Below, one piece after another: positions 1-12,449 of a stretch of DNA of 64,000 nucleotides; positions within the stretch are counted from its first letter, which is position 1, and the number at the start of each line of letters is the position of its first letter. The stretch is from Labyrinthula sp. Ha. Taxonomy: Eukaryota > Sar > Bigyra > Labyrinthulida > Labyrinthulaceae. The notes beneath the pieces are model-generated. The model searched no databases, was not told the origin of the DNA, and saw only the letters and a program-made list of their open reading frames with translations. The translations under genes and the position numbers were made by a program. Where the stretch lies: the NCBI GenBank assembly GCA_015227615.1, contig JAALGZ010000026.1, positions 248,001-312,000 on the forward strand, read 5' to 3'.

Positions 1-180
1 GATTTGAATAAACCTGATTCATATTTAATTCTCACCGAATGGGAAAGTCTCAGACATTTGAACTCATGGTTTGAAACTCCTTATTATAAAGAACAGATGA
101 AGCAACTTAATGATGCACTACAAGAACCAAGTTCATATAAAGTTTTGAAGAGACAAGATGAAGATATATTTTTACTCTAA
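1..180 (+). CDS. ABM-domain (antibiotic biosynthesis monooxygenase-like) protein, 3' end only
   Basis: The frame is open from the first base and ends at TAA 178-180, giving the last 59 residues of a protein whose start lies outside the window. The pattern SYLILTEWESLRHLNSWFET followed by a tyrosine-rich helix resembles the C-terminal half of the dimeric ferredoxin-like ABM fold: a beta strand carrying 'teW.s', then an amphipathic helix. Family members range from small monooxygenases to non-enzymatic stress proteins, so no reaction can be assigned. The stop codon overlaps the stop of the convergent GET4 gene: bases 177-180 are shared, so the two mRNAs must overlap or end at the stop itself. 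The call rests on a short, generic motif. The coding frame itself is convincing because it ends exactly at the neighbour and has even, protein-like composition. Confidence 0.5.
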   Translation, partial: DLNKPDSYLILTEWESLRHLNSWFETPYYKEQMKQLNDALQEPSSYKVLKRQDEDIFLL

Positions 181-1065
181 CCACTAAACATGCGCATCAT
201 GTTCTGCATCATATCGTTGCTTTGCTGCTGCTGGATCTCTATATTATAAAATCGCTTTCCAATTTTATCAAGTGTTTTATTTAAATTGGGATCAATTCGA
301 AGGATTTTTTGATACTTTTCTCTCAGAGTCAAGAATAAAGGCTTGGCATCTCTTTCAAGTGTCAGTAAAAGAAACTCCAAGAAATTATTCAGGGGCTCCA
401 TCGCTTTGTTCTTCGGCAGCTTCTTTTCTTGAAAAGTCTTAAAAAGATAATTAGCATCCTTTAAATTTGCCCGAGCTAAGAGCAGCAAAACAGAACTTGC
501 CATATGAACAGCTACCTCGCTTGGAACCTTAATCTTCACAAGAATAAATTCCAAGAATTTATCCAAATCTTCTTTTGTTTCTATACTTTCTGCATATGCT
601 TCAACAGCTTTACCCGTCTTCCCTAACTAAATGAAAATCTACCCAAAATATACCTAGTTCTGCATAGCAATCTCCTGAAACCTTTTGCAGCATTGGATGC
701 TTTCGTGTTGAACTCTTATTGGTTGTTTCAAGCCACTCATTTGCTTTCTCTGTTAATTTCAATGTCAACTTTGCCACCTGGGGATTATTTGGATGAGAAA
801 TAAGAAAATATGAAAGAGAGGTTGAAAGAGATTTTAATAAAGGTTCAGAAGGCATAGTTTTTGTAGATAGAAGAAACTCTAAAGTATCGCTGATAATTTC
901 TTGAGAAGAGTTTGGTTGTTGGGCATCAAGAAGAAGTTTTGACGCGGCAAAGGCGAGATCGAGGGTTTTAGGGCGGTTTGCAGGTTTTGATTTCTTTGAA
1001 CGGGAAATTTTAGCCTTTACACTTTGAAGAGCTGTGTAGTGGTCACCTGATTCGATCCTAGACAT
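177..1065 (-). CDS. GET4: GET4/TRC35 homologue, two exons with a 31-nt intron
   Basis: Get4 is the cytosolic scaffold of the GET/TRC pathway. With Get5 it hands tail-anchored membrane proteins from Sgt2 to Get3 for insertion into the ER. Exon 1 (1065-654) and exon 2 (622-177) join to 285 residues, a little shorter than the usual 300-330. The N-terminal half has the 'Y.ALQ.v..ki.RskK' helix pair and a DLAFAASKLLLDAQQP-type segment. The C-terminal half has the hallmark stretch PLNNFLEFLLLTLERD, then 'F..LREKYQ.iLriDPnL...LDKIGkrFYni', typical of Get4. The junction is fixed by frame: exon 1 ends ...CYAELG and exon 2 continues KTGKAVEAYAES. The start is the only upstream ATG in frame. The tail MMQNMMRMFSG is short and Met-rich. 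Upstream is a 5.5-kb desert. Confidence 0.85.
623..653 (-). other. 31-nt GT..AG intron in GET4
   Basis: The intron starts with GTATAT and ends TTAG on the minus strand. Removing it is the only way seen to connect the two GET4 halves in frame (phase 1) without a stop. It is AT-rich and lacks a long pyrimidine tract. It belongs to the uniform set of 25-32 nt introns in this window. Confidence 0.75.
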
Positions 1066-4000
1066 GAGTAAATAAGGGAAGATACATTTCTTTAATTGAC
1101 TCCATTTTGTGTTATTATATTTTTTTGTGGTAATGCAATACTGTGATTTAATAAATTTCTACAATATTGGCAAATTTCTCCAAAGTAAGCTATAAGCAAT
1201 GGAAAAGAAACAATATTTATTTAAGAGCTTACCTTTTATTGTTTATATTTTATTCTTTAAATATATTTGTTTTTCCAAAAAAGTGCCATAGATCCATGTA
1301 CTTTCATAAAGAAAATAGGAGCCCATCTCAACAACAGTTATCTTGACTTGTAGATGATCCTCGAAAGTTTCTTTGATGAATTTAAAGATTTATATATCTG
1401 AAAAAGATATTTTAAGGTAAAATAGTTTTATTGCTGTATAATGAAAAGTTTTTAACTAGTTTGTTGTAGATACATGTCTCTATATCAGGGCTGGTAAACG
1501 AGTTTTCAAACTTAGTGTTATATCAAAGGTCCACAATATTATTTTTGATTCTAGCTCTTCATCATGTTTCTTATGATTTTTGCATATTTTTTTCTTCAAA
1601 ACGAATATATTTTATTTATGCGATGGCATAGATACGATTCCTGTCCTATTAGTGGATTTTCAACGTGAAATGCCAAAATTAAGGCTTTGTGAGTATTTTG
1701 ACAATCCCATTGAGTCAAAAAAGATTCTTAGGTTACACCATCATCAAAATGATGCTGATGGTTTATATTTAGTAGTTTTTTGCAGTAATTTTAATGCGTA
1801 GTCACGGTAATCTATATGGTTTCTTACATTTGGGGTTGAATAACAGCATTATTATAATCGAAAAAATATTTCTTCTAGTAAATGGAAATATTAACAAGTA
1901 TGGGTTAATAAGCGAATATATAGGGGGAAATAAGTTTATTTTGCATTCTAAACAAATTGAAAATTATCAACAGGTACTCATCGCTGTAAGATATTGATGA
2001 TCAAGGAAGAAAATTCTTTGAAACTTACAAAATTGGTTGTTAAGTGCATGGAAATAATATACATCTTAAAATTTTAATTCTTTCAGATGTTAATTGAGAA
2101 TTTTAATTCGTCGCTTTCTAAAACCCCTTCCATAGTTGAAGTCGAGCAACAAAATCTGAAGCTAAGAAGCACGACATGGAGGACTGTTTGCATGGAGTGA
2201 ACACAATGCGGAAGTCTCTACAGGTACCTTAATCTGGTGTCTTTTACACAGATAAAAACAAAAAATGGAGAAGCATGAAAATACTAAGATATGATCTGAA
2301 ACTTGAAAAACCTAAGATTATTGCAAAGTTTCTATTGATGGAGACCAGACAAGTAGTAGTTTATGTGGAGTGAGTTTTAATTGTCAACATGTTTCTAAAA
2401 TATATTAGGAAAATAGGATAGTGAGAATAAATAAAAATTGATAATTACAAAAATAGCGAGTGTGATAAATCAAACTTTTTGTTTGAAGATGGAATAGATC
2501 CCGTTTTTAGCTGCTGTGCTAAAACCTACTAGAATCATATTTCATAAATCTACTAAACAAAGACATTACGTAGAAACTAGAAGCCTTCTAGTTCAACACA
2601 TGTCAGTAGAGTTTCAATGAAAGAAAAAGGAACTGTGAGTTTCATGATCAACTGATAATCTTTTAATTCCAAAAATGAGATTATATATATATAAACATTT
2701 GTTATTTTCGCTGTGAAATAAGTTTTATTAGAAGGTCTTTTTTAGGGTTCAATCATGTATATATGAGAGTTGACTTATTCATGCTTTGATAGACGAATGA
2801 TTATCCACACTAGATACTATCCATCCAAAAAATAGTATCGTCAAGAGTTAGAACAAGAAAACGAGAATGGGAAAATTACCCCAAAATTTACCCCAAAATT
2901 TTATTCTGTCAAGTAGTCAAAAAGGGGGTAGAATAAATCCAATAACTGCTAAAATGCTAAAGATAGTTTTATACAATTCAGCTATTCGATTAAGTTACTT
3001 TCTTGATTGTTTCAAAGGGATATATTTACAGTTGTTTAACTAGCCGAATACTATTTACCGATCTCACAAAATAAAAATCTCAAAAATATAAACTCTCACA
3101 AGTTACACTCGAGCAAAACTAGTATTTAAGCTATTTCTTGACGCATATATATATATATATATTATTATTGACCGGCTTAGCAATATTTTAATGTTGAAAT
3201 GAAAACTTCCATCACCATAAGAAAAAAATGAGCATGTTGCAAAATGATTGCTAAAATACTCACATCCTTCGCTTTCAGCTTCTGTTCTCAGTAGAGATAT
3301 TACCAACTCGGTACTAACAATAAGCAATCCTGCAAGTAGAAACGTGAAAGTCATGGTGAGTACCCCTCCAAATTGTATCTACGAGGACCAAAATACCAAA
3401 TAAATCAGCAAGGAATCGTTTTTCTTTAAATAATATTCTTCATTCTTTTGATCCAAATCAATTATGATCAATTGTTAAAAAATACAAACCACGAAAAAAA
3501 CTATTCAGAAAAATTGGGAATGACGTAGTTTTGAATAATAATATCAGTAGATATATATTCTGTGCATCATCAGAATAATATAATCCCAGACATTGATGTT
3601 TATATAAAGCTTTGTTCACCTAATTTTTGGAACCAATTAAATGAAATATCACGTGCCATCTAGATATTCCAACTAGTAAACCATTCGGAAAGAATATGTC
3701 TAAGACTGTGTTAAAATAAAAACTGGAGAAAGAATAAGGGTCAATCCAGGTAATTTTATTTTATTGACAAGTTATATAATCTCAGAATGCAAGAAATTGT
3801 AGCTCCAAAATATCTGTGCTTATATTCTATAACAATGACCCATTCTATGCTAAGACCACCTGAGATTGATTTCTCAGAACCGCAAAATCTTTACATGTTT
3901 TGTGGAAAGTGGGGTTTGTCAAGTTGCTCTTAAGTATTTGTGTCTTGCTCCGTAAATATTCTGACATCTAGAGATATATCATTGTGGATACCATATATAA

Positions 4001-6575
4001 CTGATACTCAATTACTTTAGAAGCTGATATTAAAATTTAGTAAACTCATATTACTTTTATCACTAAGCATAAACCTGTATGCAGTGACATACAATGCTTT
4101 TTGTTCCTTCTTTAACCGTACTTCTAAACTAAGCAAAATGTAATAGTGCACACGTCATACACAGATAAGAACACTTACAATCTATCCATGAAGACTAAAA
4201 AGAAAAAATAACGTCTTATAGGGATTGATAGACGAACAAAAACTAAGATATCAAAATCTCCATTGGAAAGAAACACACAGTCAAATACAGAGGGTAGGTT
4301 TGTAATAGATTTAGCATTGCAACAGGACGAGGATAAAATTATAGGTTTGAGCTTGTGTTTGAGAGGAGGGAATTTAAGAGGTATTTGTGACTCACCATTT
4401 GAAGTTGAAGTGATTTCAATACGAAGTTTTCTCGCATTAGTTCCACAGGCCTCCAAATACAAAGAATGAACTGACCATAAAGAAAACCAATATAGTAAGC
4501 AGTTATTGAAGTACATAAGGAAGTCTAGCTGAGATTGAATATAGAGAAAGAATATCCTTACACAAAGGTAGAGACAACACACGATATATCGGTACCTCTC
4601 GTGCTGTGACTATGCACTGTGAAATACAGTTTCGTAAACTAATTAACGGAAATATTACTGTATAATCAGGATAATTAGCTTAAATACACTACCGTGCTAT
4701 GTGATTAAACTATATTGGAAATCTATTTTGTTAGAAAATAAGAAATAGAATGGGAAGAGAGAGTTAGAATCTAGGATCGATGGCACAGCAAGCTATTGAC
4801 ATAGCTTCTACAGGAACCACTGCAACGCGAACCAGTAATAATACATTTAGCACGTGTTGAAAAAACCATAGAAATAATTGACACTGTAATTAGAAACAGT
4901 TAAAGTGTAGAACATTTAAATATAGTATTGTGTATTACTATCTTCTCATGAGGTGTTTTGAAGGTAAATAATTATTGTGGATTACGGATGTTAGGATTCA
5001 CAGTCTTTGGACATGCGGCCTGAAAAGATACCTTAGCTGAATAAATGGAAATAGTATTAAAATATGAATCTAGTTCCATAACATAGAGAAACAACATGCT
5101 CCACTGATGTTAAATGCATTTCAGTAATATATTAGTACGGGCATGATATTCCTTTATTTCATCAATGTTAGTTAACAATAGCTCAATAAGCTCAACATAT
5201 TTTTCAAGAGTTATAAGCGAAGACAGCAACGAAACTGATTGATGTTGTATCTCAGTATCAGTTTCAGCTAGTATATTACACGTGGTATGTTTATGGTATT
5301 GGTATAGTTGGATAGGAATTATCCACTCAGGTTGCTGCACAATGCTCGTTACATCTTTTCTTCTTGTTGACTCAAAAGAAAAGAAAGGAACACACAGTAA
5401 GTTCAAGACTTTATTTTGAGTCTTTAGTCTTTAACAGTTGAAACGATACTTGCTTATGACATAATATGCGACAATTGAGTTAAAATCCTAAATTATCTGA
5501 GTACTAAGAAGAGGAATTTGGTGTTGCATTCTTCATATTTTGAGTTAGCATCATTTTTCTAAATTTATAAATGGATATAAATATTTGCCAAGCATACTGA
5601 AGGTAATATAGCAATCCAGAAAGTGTCCAATAGTTAATATTCTAATTGTTTATAACATAATAAGAGACTTAGTGTATTCTCAAAAACAATTCTGCTCCAT
5701 AATTGAAGGGTGAATTTATAAACTGGTTCGAAAGACCTTTTTGGTAAAAGGAGTTTACATAGATATGTTTGGAATCTGGCTATATTTTTTTTATTTCATT
5801 TTCTTCCTCTCAACACTTTTCTTATTAATAAATAGCTAAGCCACATGTAATTCGACTCTAATTTTAACAGCTAAGGAAGCATTTATTGGATTAGAGAACC
5901 TTTAAATGGATGTTTGTACTTTTTCTTTATCAAAGAGCTGAGGATTGTTGTACCAAGACTGTAGAATTAAATAATTAAATTTATATTTATCTTATAAAAA
6001 TACTTCAATAGGAAAAATTTGGCCTCTAACAAGCATCTATAAAAGAAAATACATTTCATAAAATTTCCAGATTTTGGGCTCTAGGTTTTTGTGTAAAAAG
6101 AAATGATGCAATAAAGTAATAGTGCCAAAAGTTAGCATATGGAAGGAAAATAGATGTAAATTTATATTTAGCTTAACTAGCTTTAAACATATTCATATGT
6201 AAATCTATCAGAACCCAATTAACCTCAACTTAATAGTTGCATTAAACCCAGAGAAACTTGGCAATTACTCTGACAGCTTTATAACACGCCAAACATATAT
6301 TAATAGGTAAAATTTGAGCGAAACCAGTTTTATTGAAATTTTTGAGATTATTTCAAGATTTTTTGATGCAAAGAGAGAGAGCTACCAACTTTTTTCTTTG
6401 AGGTGCAATCACTTACTTTCCTCAAATGGATGGAAGTATTCTCATTTGAGTTAAGGTTTACTTGATAATATTATTTAGAATATAGGCTGAAAGAAACAGT
6501 AAATTTTAAAATATCATTCAAATAGTATTCTTTCTTCTTCTAAGACCCCATGTTTTTCGTACTATGACTATCTTC
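1066..6575. other. Gene-free AT-rich tract
   Basis: I see no convincing gene in this 5.5 kb. Open frames are short and mostly lack an ATG. The longest (for example around 5110-5406 minus and 4175-4582 minus) show no family resemblance. A frame at 3103-3354 minus starts with ATG and a hydrophobic segment (MTFTFLLAGLLIVSTELVIS), but it runs into a TA repeat and has no other support. There is a TA microsatellite at about 3145-3164, and a short tandem echo of 'taccccaaaattt' at about 2877-2903. No tRNA or other RNA gene was recognised. Confidence 0.6.
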
Positions 6576-6579
6576 TCAC

Positions 6580-7264
6580 TGTAACGTCTACTAACAGTCC
6601 TATAAAATATTCAGCTTCTTTCTGTGATATTACGTGGAGTTTTTGTTATACTTTTGTCTTGGATCACGTGGTGGTATATAAGGTGTGTGTTTGATTGTGA
6701 AATGTTGTTGTACAAAGGAAACTAGGTGTTCAGGAGGTGTTTAATAGGTCTCTATAATAGCTGTGAACCGTTTGTGGGTGTCTTTGAAGTGTTTTTGGAG
6801 AGATATGATTGATTTAAGTGAATTGGGAACCTTATTTTCTGTCTTTTAGAATTCGTATTGCATGGCAGTTTTGCCCGTGATGAGACCCTGGGGTGGTTTG
6901 TTCACTGATGTTTTTATGCTATGAATTTACATTTTGTGACATTCGTTGATATAAATTTGAGATGAGATATCGTTAGTCATGATTGAGGTGCAATAGCATT
7001 GAGTAGGGGTTTTAGTATATGTATTATATATGGTGTGGTATTGGAATTAGTTTGAAATATGATGTATTATACATATGTGCTTGAAGTAGTTAGTGTAATA
7101 TAACTGTTAAGAAGAAGTAATAAAAAAAGTTTGTTAATAAAGAAAAGGAAAGAATATATTGTTGATTGTTTTATAAGAAGAGTTCGAGCTTACATTTATA
7201 TTAAAACTACTGAATTTCCTGGGACGTGTAGCGTACATAAGTTATTCACACGATAAACGCAATA
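6580..7264 (+). repeat. 5' LTR of the gypsy element
   Basis: This 685-bp direct repeat begins TGTAACG and ends CGCAATA. It is matched end to end by the copy at 13754-14438. The U3-like part contains a CACGTG palindrome (6665-6670) followed four bases later by TATATAAG (6675-6682), a plausible promoter. The boundaries are set by the end of similarity and by the TCAC target duplication. Confidence 0.93.
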
Positions 7265-7360
7265 TTTCGAAATATTGAAAGTTTAATTCAGAAGTTTTAA
7301 TTTGTTTGAAGATTTTAAGAAGTTTGAACTACGGAGGAGTTTTTAGGAAGATATATCGCT

Positions 7361-8450
7361 ATGAGCGAAAGACAAACTAATATGAACCAGATGTTCAAGG
7401 CGTTTGAGGATATTTTAGTAAGATTAGATGAGAGGAACGCCAAGAGACAAGAGGACCTTTTAATAAGAATGGAGGAAAGAAACTCCAGAAGAAGTGAAGA
7501 GGTCACGAATAGGAACAGGGAGATTATTCAGACGCTGACGGAAGAGAACAGAGTGAGTATGAATATGTTAACGAGTCGAATGGCAGGCTGTCATGCTAGG
7601 ATCACAACACTGGAAGATCTTGATATGAAGAGCATGGAGAAGTTCATCTATGAAGTGGAGCGCCTTAACCCTTGTACTAGGAAGTTTATATATTTAAAAG
7701 AGATGCTAGGAGAAGAGGTTTTTAAGAGGTTAAGCAATGCTGGCACTATTGATTCAAATGAAAGTATTATTGAAGCGATCAAGGAAAGAATTAGAAGTGA
7801 AAGAAGTAGGACTGCGACGAATGCAGTCGCTCTTATTGAAAAGTATGTGAAGTTCAACACTGAAATAATTGAAGAAGATGCTATAGAAGCGGTATTTCAA
7901 GACTTTGAAGAAGCTTTAACTTACCTTCCACCGGAAGCAGAGAAAAAAACCTAAAGACATCGCGAAAGCAATCTTGAAGTTGATGCCGCACTTTATGTGG
8001 GTCCGAGAGGATGATTTAACTTTGAGACCGGAACTTAAAGCAGCAGATAGAACTGCGTTAAAGGCTTATGTTATGGGGTGTATGCCACCGCCTTATGCGA
8101 GGAAGTCTAAAGTTATGAAGAAAGAAAAAGGTCCAATAATAAAAACGCCGATGAAGAAGACGAGGTTTGTGGTCAAAGCGCAGAAACCGGTAGTTAAGAA
8201 GCAAAACCCACCGCAGAATATTAAGCGTACACCTCTTCTGTGTACGCACGAGTGGGAATATGGGCACACAGAGCCCTATTGTTATAAGAAGAAAGCAGGA
8301 GAACCTGCTAAACCCCATCCAGGTGAAGAAGTTTTGAAGAAACGGATGGATGATTATGTGAGAAGGAAGGAAGCTGAACTAGTATCAGCAAAAATAGTCC
8401 AAGAAGCTAAGGTGCTTGCTACGAAAGCAGAAAAAACTTTTTGGAACTAA
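7361..8450 (+). mobile_element. Gypsy element: gag-like region
   Basis: The first part is a charged, helix-rich segment of coiled-coil character (MSERQTNMNQMFKAFEDIL and Arg/Glu-rich heptads). It is followed by an acidic helical region, then a strongly basic stretch and a zinc-knuckle-like Cys/His cluster (CTHEWEYGHTEPYC). This order of helical assembly region followed by basic nucleic-acid-binding tail is what Ty3/gypsy Gag proteins show. No sequence-level family match was recognised for the capsid part. It is part of the broken element. Confidence 0.65.
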
Positions 8451-8579
8451 AACTTACAAGTGTTTTCAAGACATGCCATCTGTAGATTGCAATAAAACGG
8501 ATGAGGTTTTTAAGAAGACAGAAGTAGGAAATGTAAAAGGTTATGAAGAAACTAGGGAAGAAGTAGAAAATAAGGGAAA

Positions 8580-10750
8580 GTGTTTAAGGTAAGAGAGGGA
8601 AAAGGAGTGTCAAACAGAGCTATTATCGAAGTTGATATAAATGGATCTAAATACAAAGCTTTGCTGGACTCTGGAGCTTTCAAAAGCACTATTCATCAGA
8701 ACTTAAAGAAGCATTGCAGTAAAATAAGAAAGTTAGAGAAACCTTCAGGGTACAAGCAGCCGGAGGTGCTATATATCCGGTTTGGGAAGTGGGACAGTTC
8801 TCAGAGATCACTGTAGTGGATCAAGATGGGCATCGTGGTTTTGTCTTTTGCGAGGTTGAAGCCCTTATATTAGACGTTCAGGAATGGGATGATCTAATCC
8901 TAGGAAATGAAATACTGTCAAAATATAACTTAGACCCTTTTAGTGCCCTTAAAAGAAGAATGGAGAAAGGGAAAAATAGGGAAGAGAAACCTACGTTCGC
9001 GAAATGGGTTTTGGATTATATGGGAGAAGAAGAAAGTGAGATGATCAACGTAAAATCCTTTTACTCTGGAATGAACAGTGCTGCTCCGAAAAACGCGCTC
9101 AAAGTACCACCTTATATATTTGGAGCAGACTTCCCTGAACAGAGGAGCTCATGGATTTAGAGAATATTGATGTAGGTTTAGGTGCTGCGAAGAGTGGACA
9201 AAGTGATGATAATAGGATGCGTGCAAAGATTAAAGACAAAGTAGAAGCAATAGATGTAGTTCATTTTTCTTCCTCTCCTGCATGGAAAACGAAGTTTGTG
9301 GAGTTATTTGAAAGCAACTTTAAAGCTTTTGGTGATGCAGAGAGCTCAACTCAACTTTCTATTATTACTCCAATAAGATGTGATTTATTGCCAGGAGAAA
9401 GAGTGGGGATCCAAAAGCAGCTACCATTAGGACAAAAGCAGGAGAACTTTTTACATAAACGTATTGCTCATATGGAGAAAGCGGGTATTATTTACCCGAA
9501 TAAAAATCCAACAACTGCTATGTCAATGCTGGTGGTTCCAAAGAAGGGACCGAAGAAATTCAGATTGGTCGTTGATTTTAGACCGCTGAATAAAATAATT
9601 CAGAGGGTCAATAATACACTCCCAAGGATAGAGTTACAGTTGAACCGCGTTAGAGGAAACAAGTTTTTTGCAGGGTTTGACCTTTTGAGCGATTTCGACT
9701 ACCTAGCTTGTGAAGAGCAAGCCGGGCAGTATTTTACTTTTACGACCCCCTGAGGAATGGCCTACTCTTTTTTAGGAGCACCCCAGGGATGGTGTAATAC
9801 ACCAAGTCTTTTTTCTATGAGACAAATAAGTGAAGTTTTAACACCTATTGGTCTCTGGCCCCATAAAGCTCTACAGTGGATCGATGACTCCATCATCATG
9901 GGGGAGTCGATTAACGAGCTTTATTCAAATGTTGAAAGTTTTTTACGTCAAATACAAAGCAAGAAGCTAAGGTTAAACATAGACAAGTGCGAACTTGTCG
10001 CAAATAACCTGGTATTCTGCGGCAGAAGTTTTGATGAGGATGGGTGGAAATATGACATACAGTACGCCCAAGGATTATTGAATAGGGTTAAACCTGTGTA
10101 TTTACATGAGTTAGCCCAGCTGATTTATACAGCAAACTTTATTTCTCCTACTATTCCTGGGTTTAGTAGGATGAGAAAAACAGTTCTAGGTTCACATAAA
10201 ATAGGGGGGAAGATGAGAAACTTAGAGAAAAAGAAACTTAAAATAATTTGGGATGAAGAAATGGAGATGGCCTACACTGAGATGATCGAAGCTATTAAGC
10301 AAAGCATGGAATGTTCAATAGGATATTATGATTCTGAACAGAATATATATTTATTCATAGACGCTAGCGAGTTTTAATATTCTCTTTTTATTACTCAAAG
10401 TGCAGAAGATGTAGATGTTTATGATCCTTTCAAATCTAACTTCAGAGTTATTGCAATAAGCTCAGGTGGATTTGCTGGATCTCAAATCAATTGGCATATT
10501 TCATGCAAAGAGTTATTTCCAGTCCTTATGGCTATCAAAAAATATCCCTTTTATTTACGTTTTAACGCGAAGGAAAAGATCTTATTCACAGATCATAAAA
10601 ACTTAGTCAACATTATAAATCCCAGAGAAGTTAAATTAAAATCTCATAGATCCAGACTAAGTCGTTGGGCTCTTGATTTTATGGAAATAAACTTGCAGGC
10701 TTACCACTTGGAAGGGTATAAAAACATACCAGCGGACTGTTTGTCTCACT
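8580..10750 (+). mobile_element. Gypsy element: protease, reverse transcriptase and RNase H regions
   Basis: The protease is recognised by ALLDSGAFKSTI near 8660-8690. Reverse transcriptase follows at about 9350-10120: the priming-side motif PKKGPKKFRLVVDFRPLNK, the fingers/palm segment FLGAPQGWCNTPSLF and the active-site region WIDDSIIMG are all typical of Ty3/gypsy. An RNase H-like region follows at about 10330-10740, including LFTDHKNLVNII and a C-terminal SRLSRWALDFMEINLQAYHLEGYKN-type segment (shown only in part), as in gypsy elements. The region is broken as part of the element. Confidence 0.88.
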
Positions 10751-10879
10751 GGTTAAACCCTAAATATCATGAAGAAGTTGAAGAAGTTATTATTCAAAGA
10801 GCTATTTTTAATTCAGAGGATCAGGATGATGAAATAGAATTCTGGAGAGTTATTGATGAGATGAATGTTTCTCCCAGAC

Positions 10880-12310
10880 ATCCTGGTAGTTTAGACTTGG
10901 CTGGAAAAGGATGGGAAATAATTGATGACAAACTTATTTTGATGTTTCAAAAAAGGGATATACCTGAACTAGAAGTAGTGAAGAGGATGGAAGGAAAGAT
11001 GTATGTGACGAAAAGTATATTACCTTTAGTGATCATACACACTCATTTTATATTCAACCATTCTTCAGTCAAGAAAGAAATCAATTTTATTAAGGAAAAC
11101 TATTATTTTGAGAAGGATATTTTTAGTTTATTTAAGAAGGCAATCATTGTATTCCATCGACAATGTATGCATTGCCAAAAACCTAGTCTTGTGATTAGGC
11201 GTCCGCTGAATGTAACAGCGTGGGGCAGTAAGGCTGGTGAAGTCTTACTGTCAGATTTTTTATATATTAATAAAAAAGGATGGATTTTAACCTTAGTAGA
11301 TTCGCTTACTAGAACTACTATTTTAAAGTATTGCGATAAAGCTACTAGTGATAAAGCAGTCAGCATCTTATGGGACTGACATGCCCATTTTCAGTTATTG
11401 CCTGCTTTTACTTTAGTCACAGACAGAGGTTCTCATTTTACCTCAAAAGTTTTGGAGCAGTTTTTAAAGAAGTCTGGTTGTGCACACCAGTTTAGTGCTA
11501 CTTATGTTAGCCACACCGCAGGTGCGGTAGAAGTGCAAAATAAAACTATTTTAAGAAATCTTAGATCTATAGTAAGTGAGTGGGGCTTGGGGGATGAAGA
11601 GTGGCCAGACGTTTTACCAATGGTCCAAGCCTTTATTAATCAAAGCCCACTCACTTGCAGAGGTATGGAGATGAGCCCGTTGCAACTTATGGTTGGTGTA
11701 GGAAAGAATGGATCACCGCTTGGGGCAGTATACAAAGAGATGGAGAAGCAGGATTGTAATAAATTAAAAGAAGCTTCTTTGGACTTAAGACAGAAAATTA
11801 TTGAGTTGCAGATGAAAGCTGATAAATGTGGATTAGAGCACAGGATGAAAGTAAATAAGAGAAGGAATATGAAAGGAAAATTGAAACCTATTTACTTTGG
11901 AGTAGGAGAGTTTGTTTGGCTTTCTGAAAAAGAAGCTGGAGAAGGAAGACGAGACAAGTTGAAGCCTCGCTGGTGCGGACCGTATCAGGTTATTGAATGC
12001 ATCAGTGAGCATATTTATGTTATTCAAGATGTGGATAGTAAGAAGAAAATTCGTCACTCTATGTTGTTAGCGCCTTATGCTCCAATAGGCTTTTTACCTA
12101 GTCCTGTTACGTCTTTGGTCTACAGAATGGACAAAGGTAAGTTGGAGTTGGACAAGTTGATTAAGCTTGTGAAAGATGATGAAGGGCAGTTGAAGTTTTT
12201 ATGTAGGTGGAGAGGATTTTCAGAGAAAGATGATACTTTGGAACCAGCTCTTACTATATTCGAAGATTTACCTCATCTTGTGATTGAATTTTGTAGGGAT
12301 AATAAATCTC
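10880..12310 (+). mobile_element. Gypsy element: integrase and chromodomain
   Basis: The integrase begins with an HHCC zinc-binding head (H..H about 11040-11060, CMHC about 11165). A DDE-type core follows, including VTDRGSHFTSKVLEQF and the downstream GAVEVQNKTI segment, then an SH3-like tail (DKLKPRWCGPYQVIE). At about 12110-12300 comes a chromodomain-like module: KLIKLVKDDEGQLKFLCRWR, then GFSEKDDTLEPALTIFEDLP and a final helix. In chromovirus-type gypsy elements such a domain binds modified histones and steers integration to heterochromatin. Confidence 0.85.
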
Positions 12311-12449
12311 TTGAAACAATACAATTGATGGATTTTTTAGTGACAGTATATCCTGATTCGGAATATTTGGGACAAATTGAAACGCAGAGAAAGATCTTCG
12401 CAATGAATGAGAAAGAAGTTAGTAGCTTTGAGGAAAAACTTATGTTTGT

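Noticed and set aside
1580-1997. Two overlapping short plus frames
   Set aside because: No family resemblance, no intron that joins them convincingly, and stop-rich flanks.
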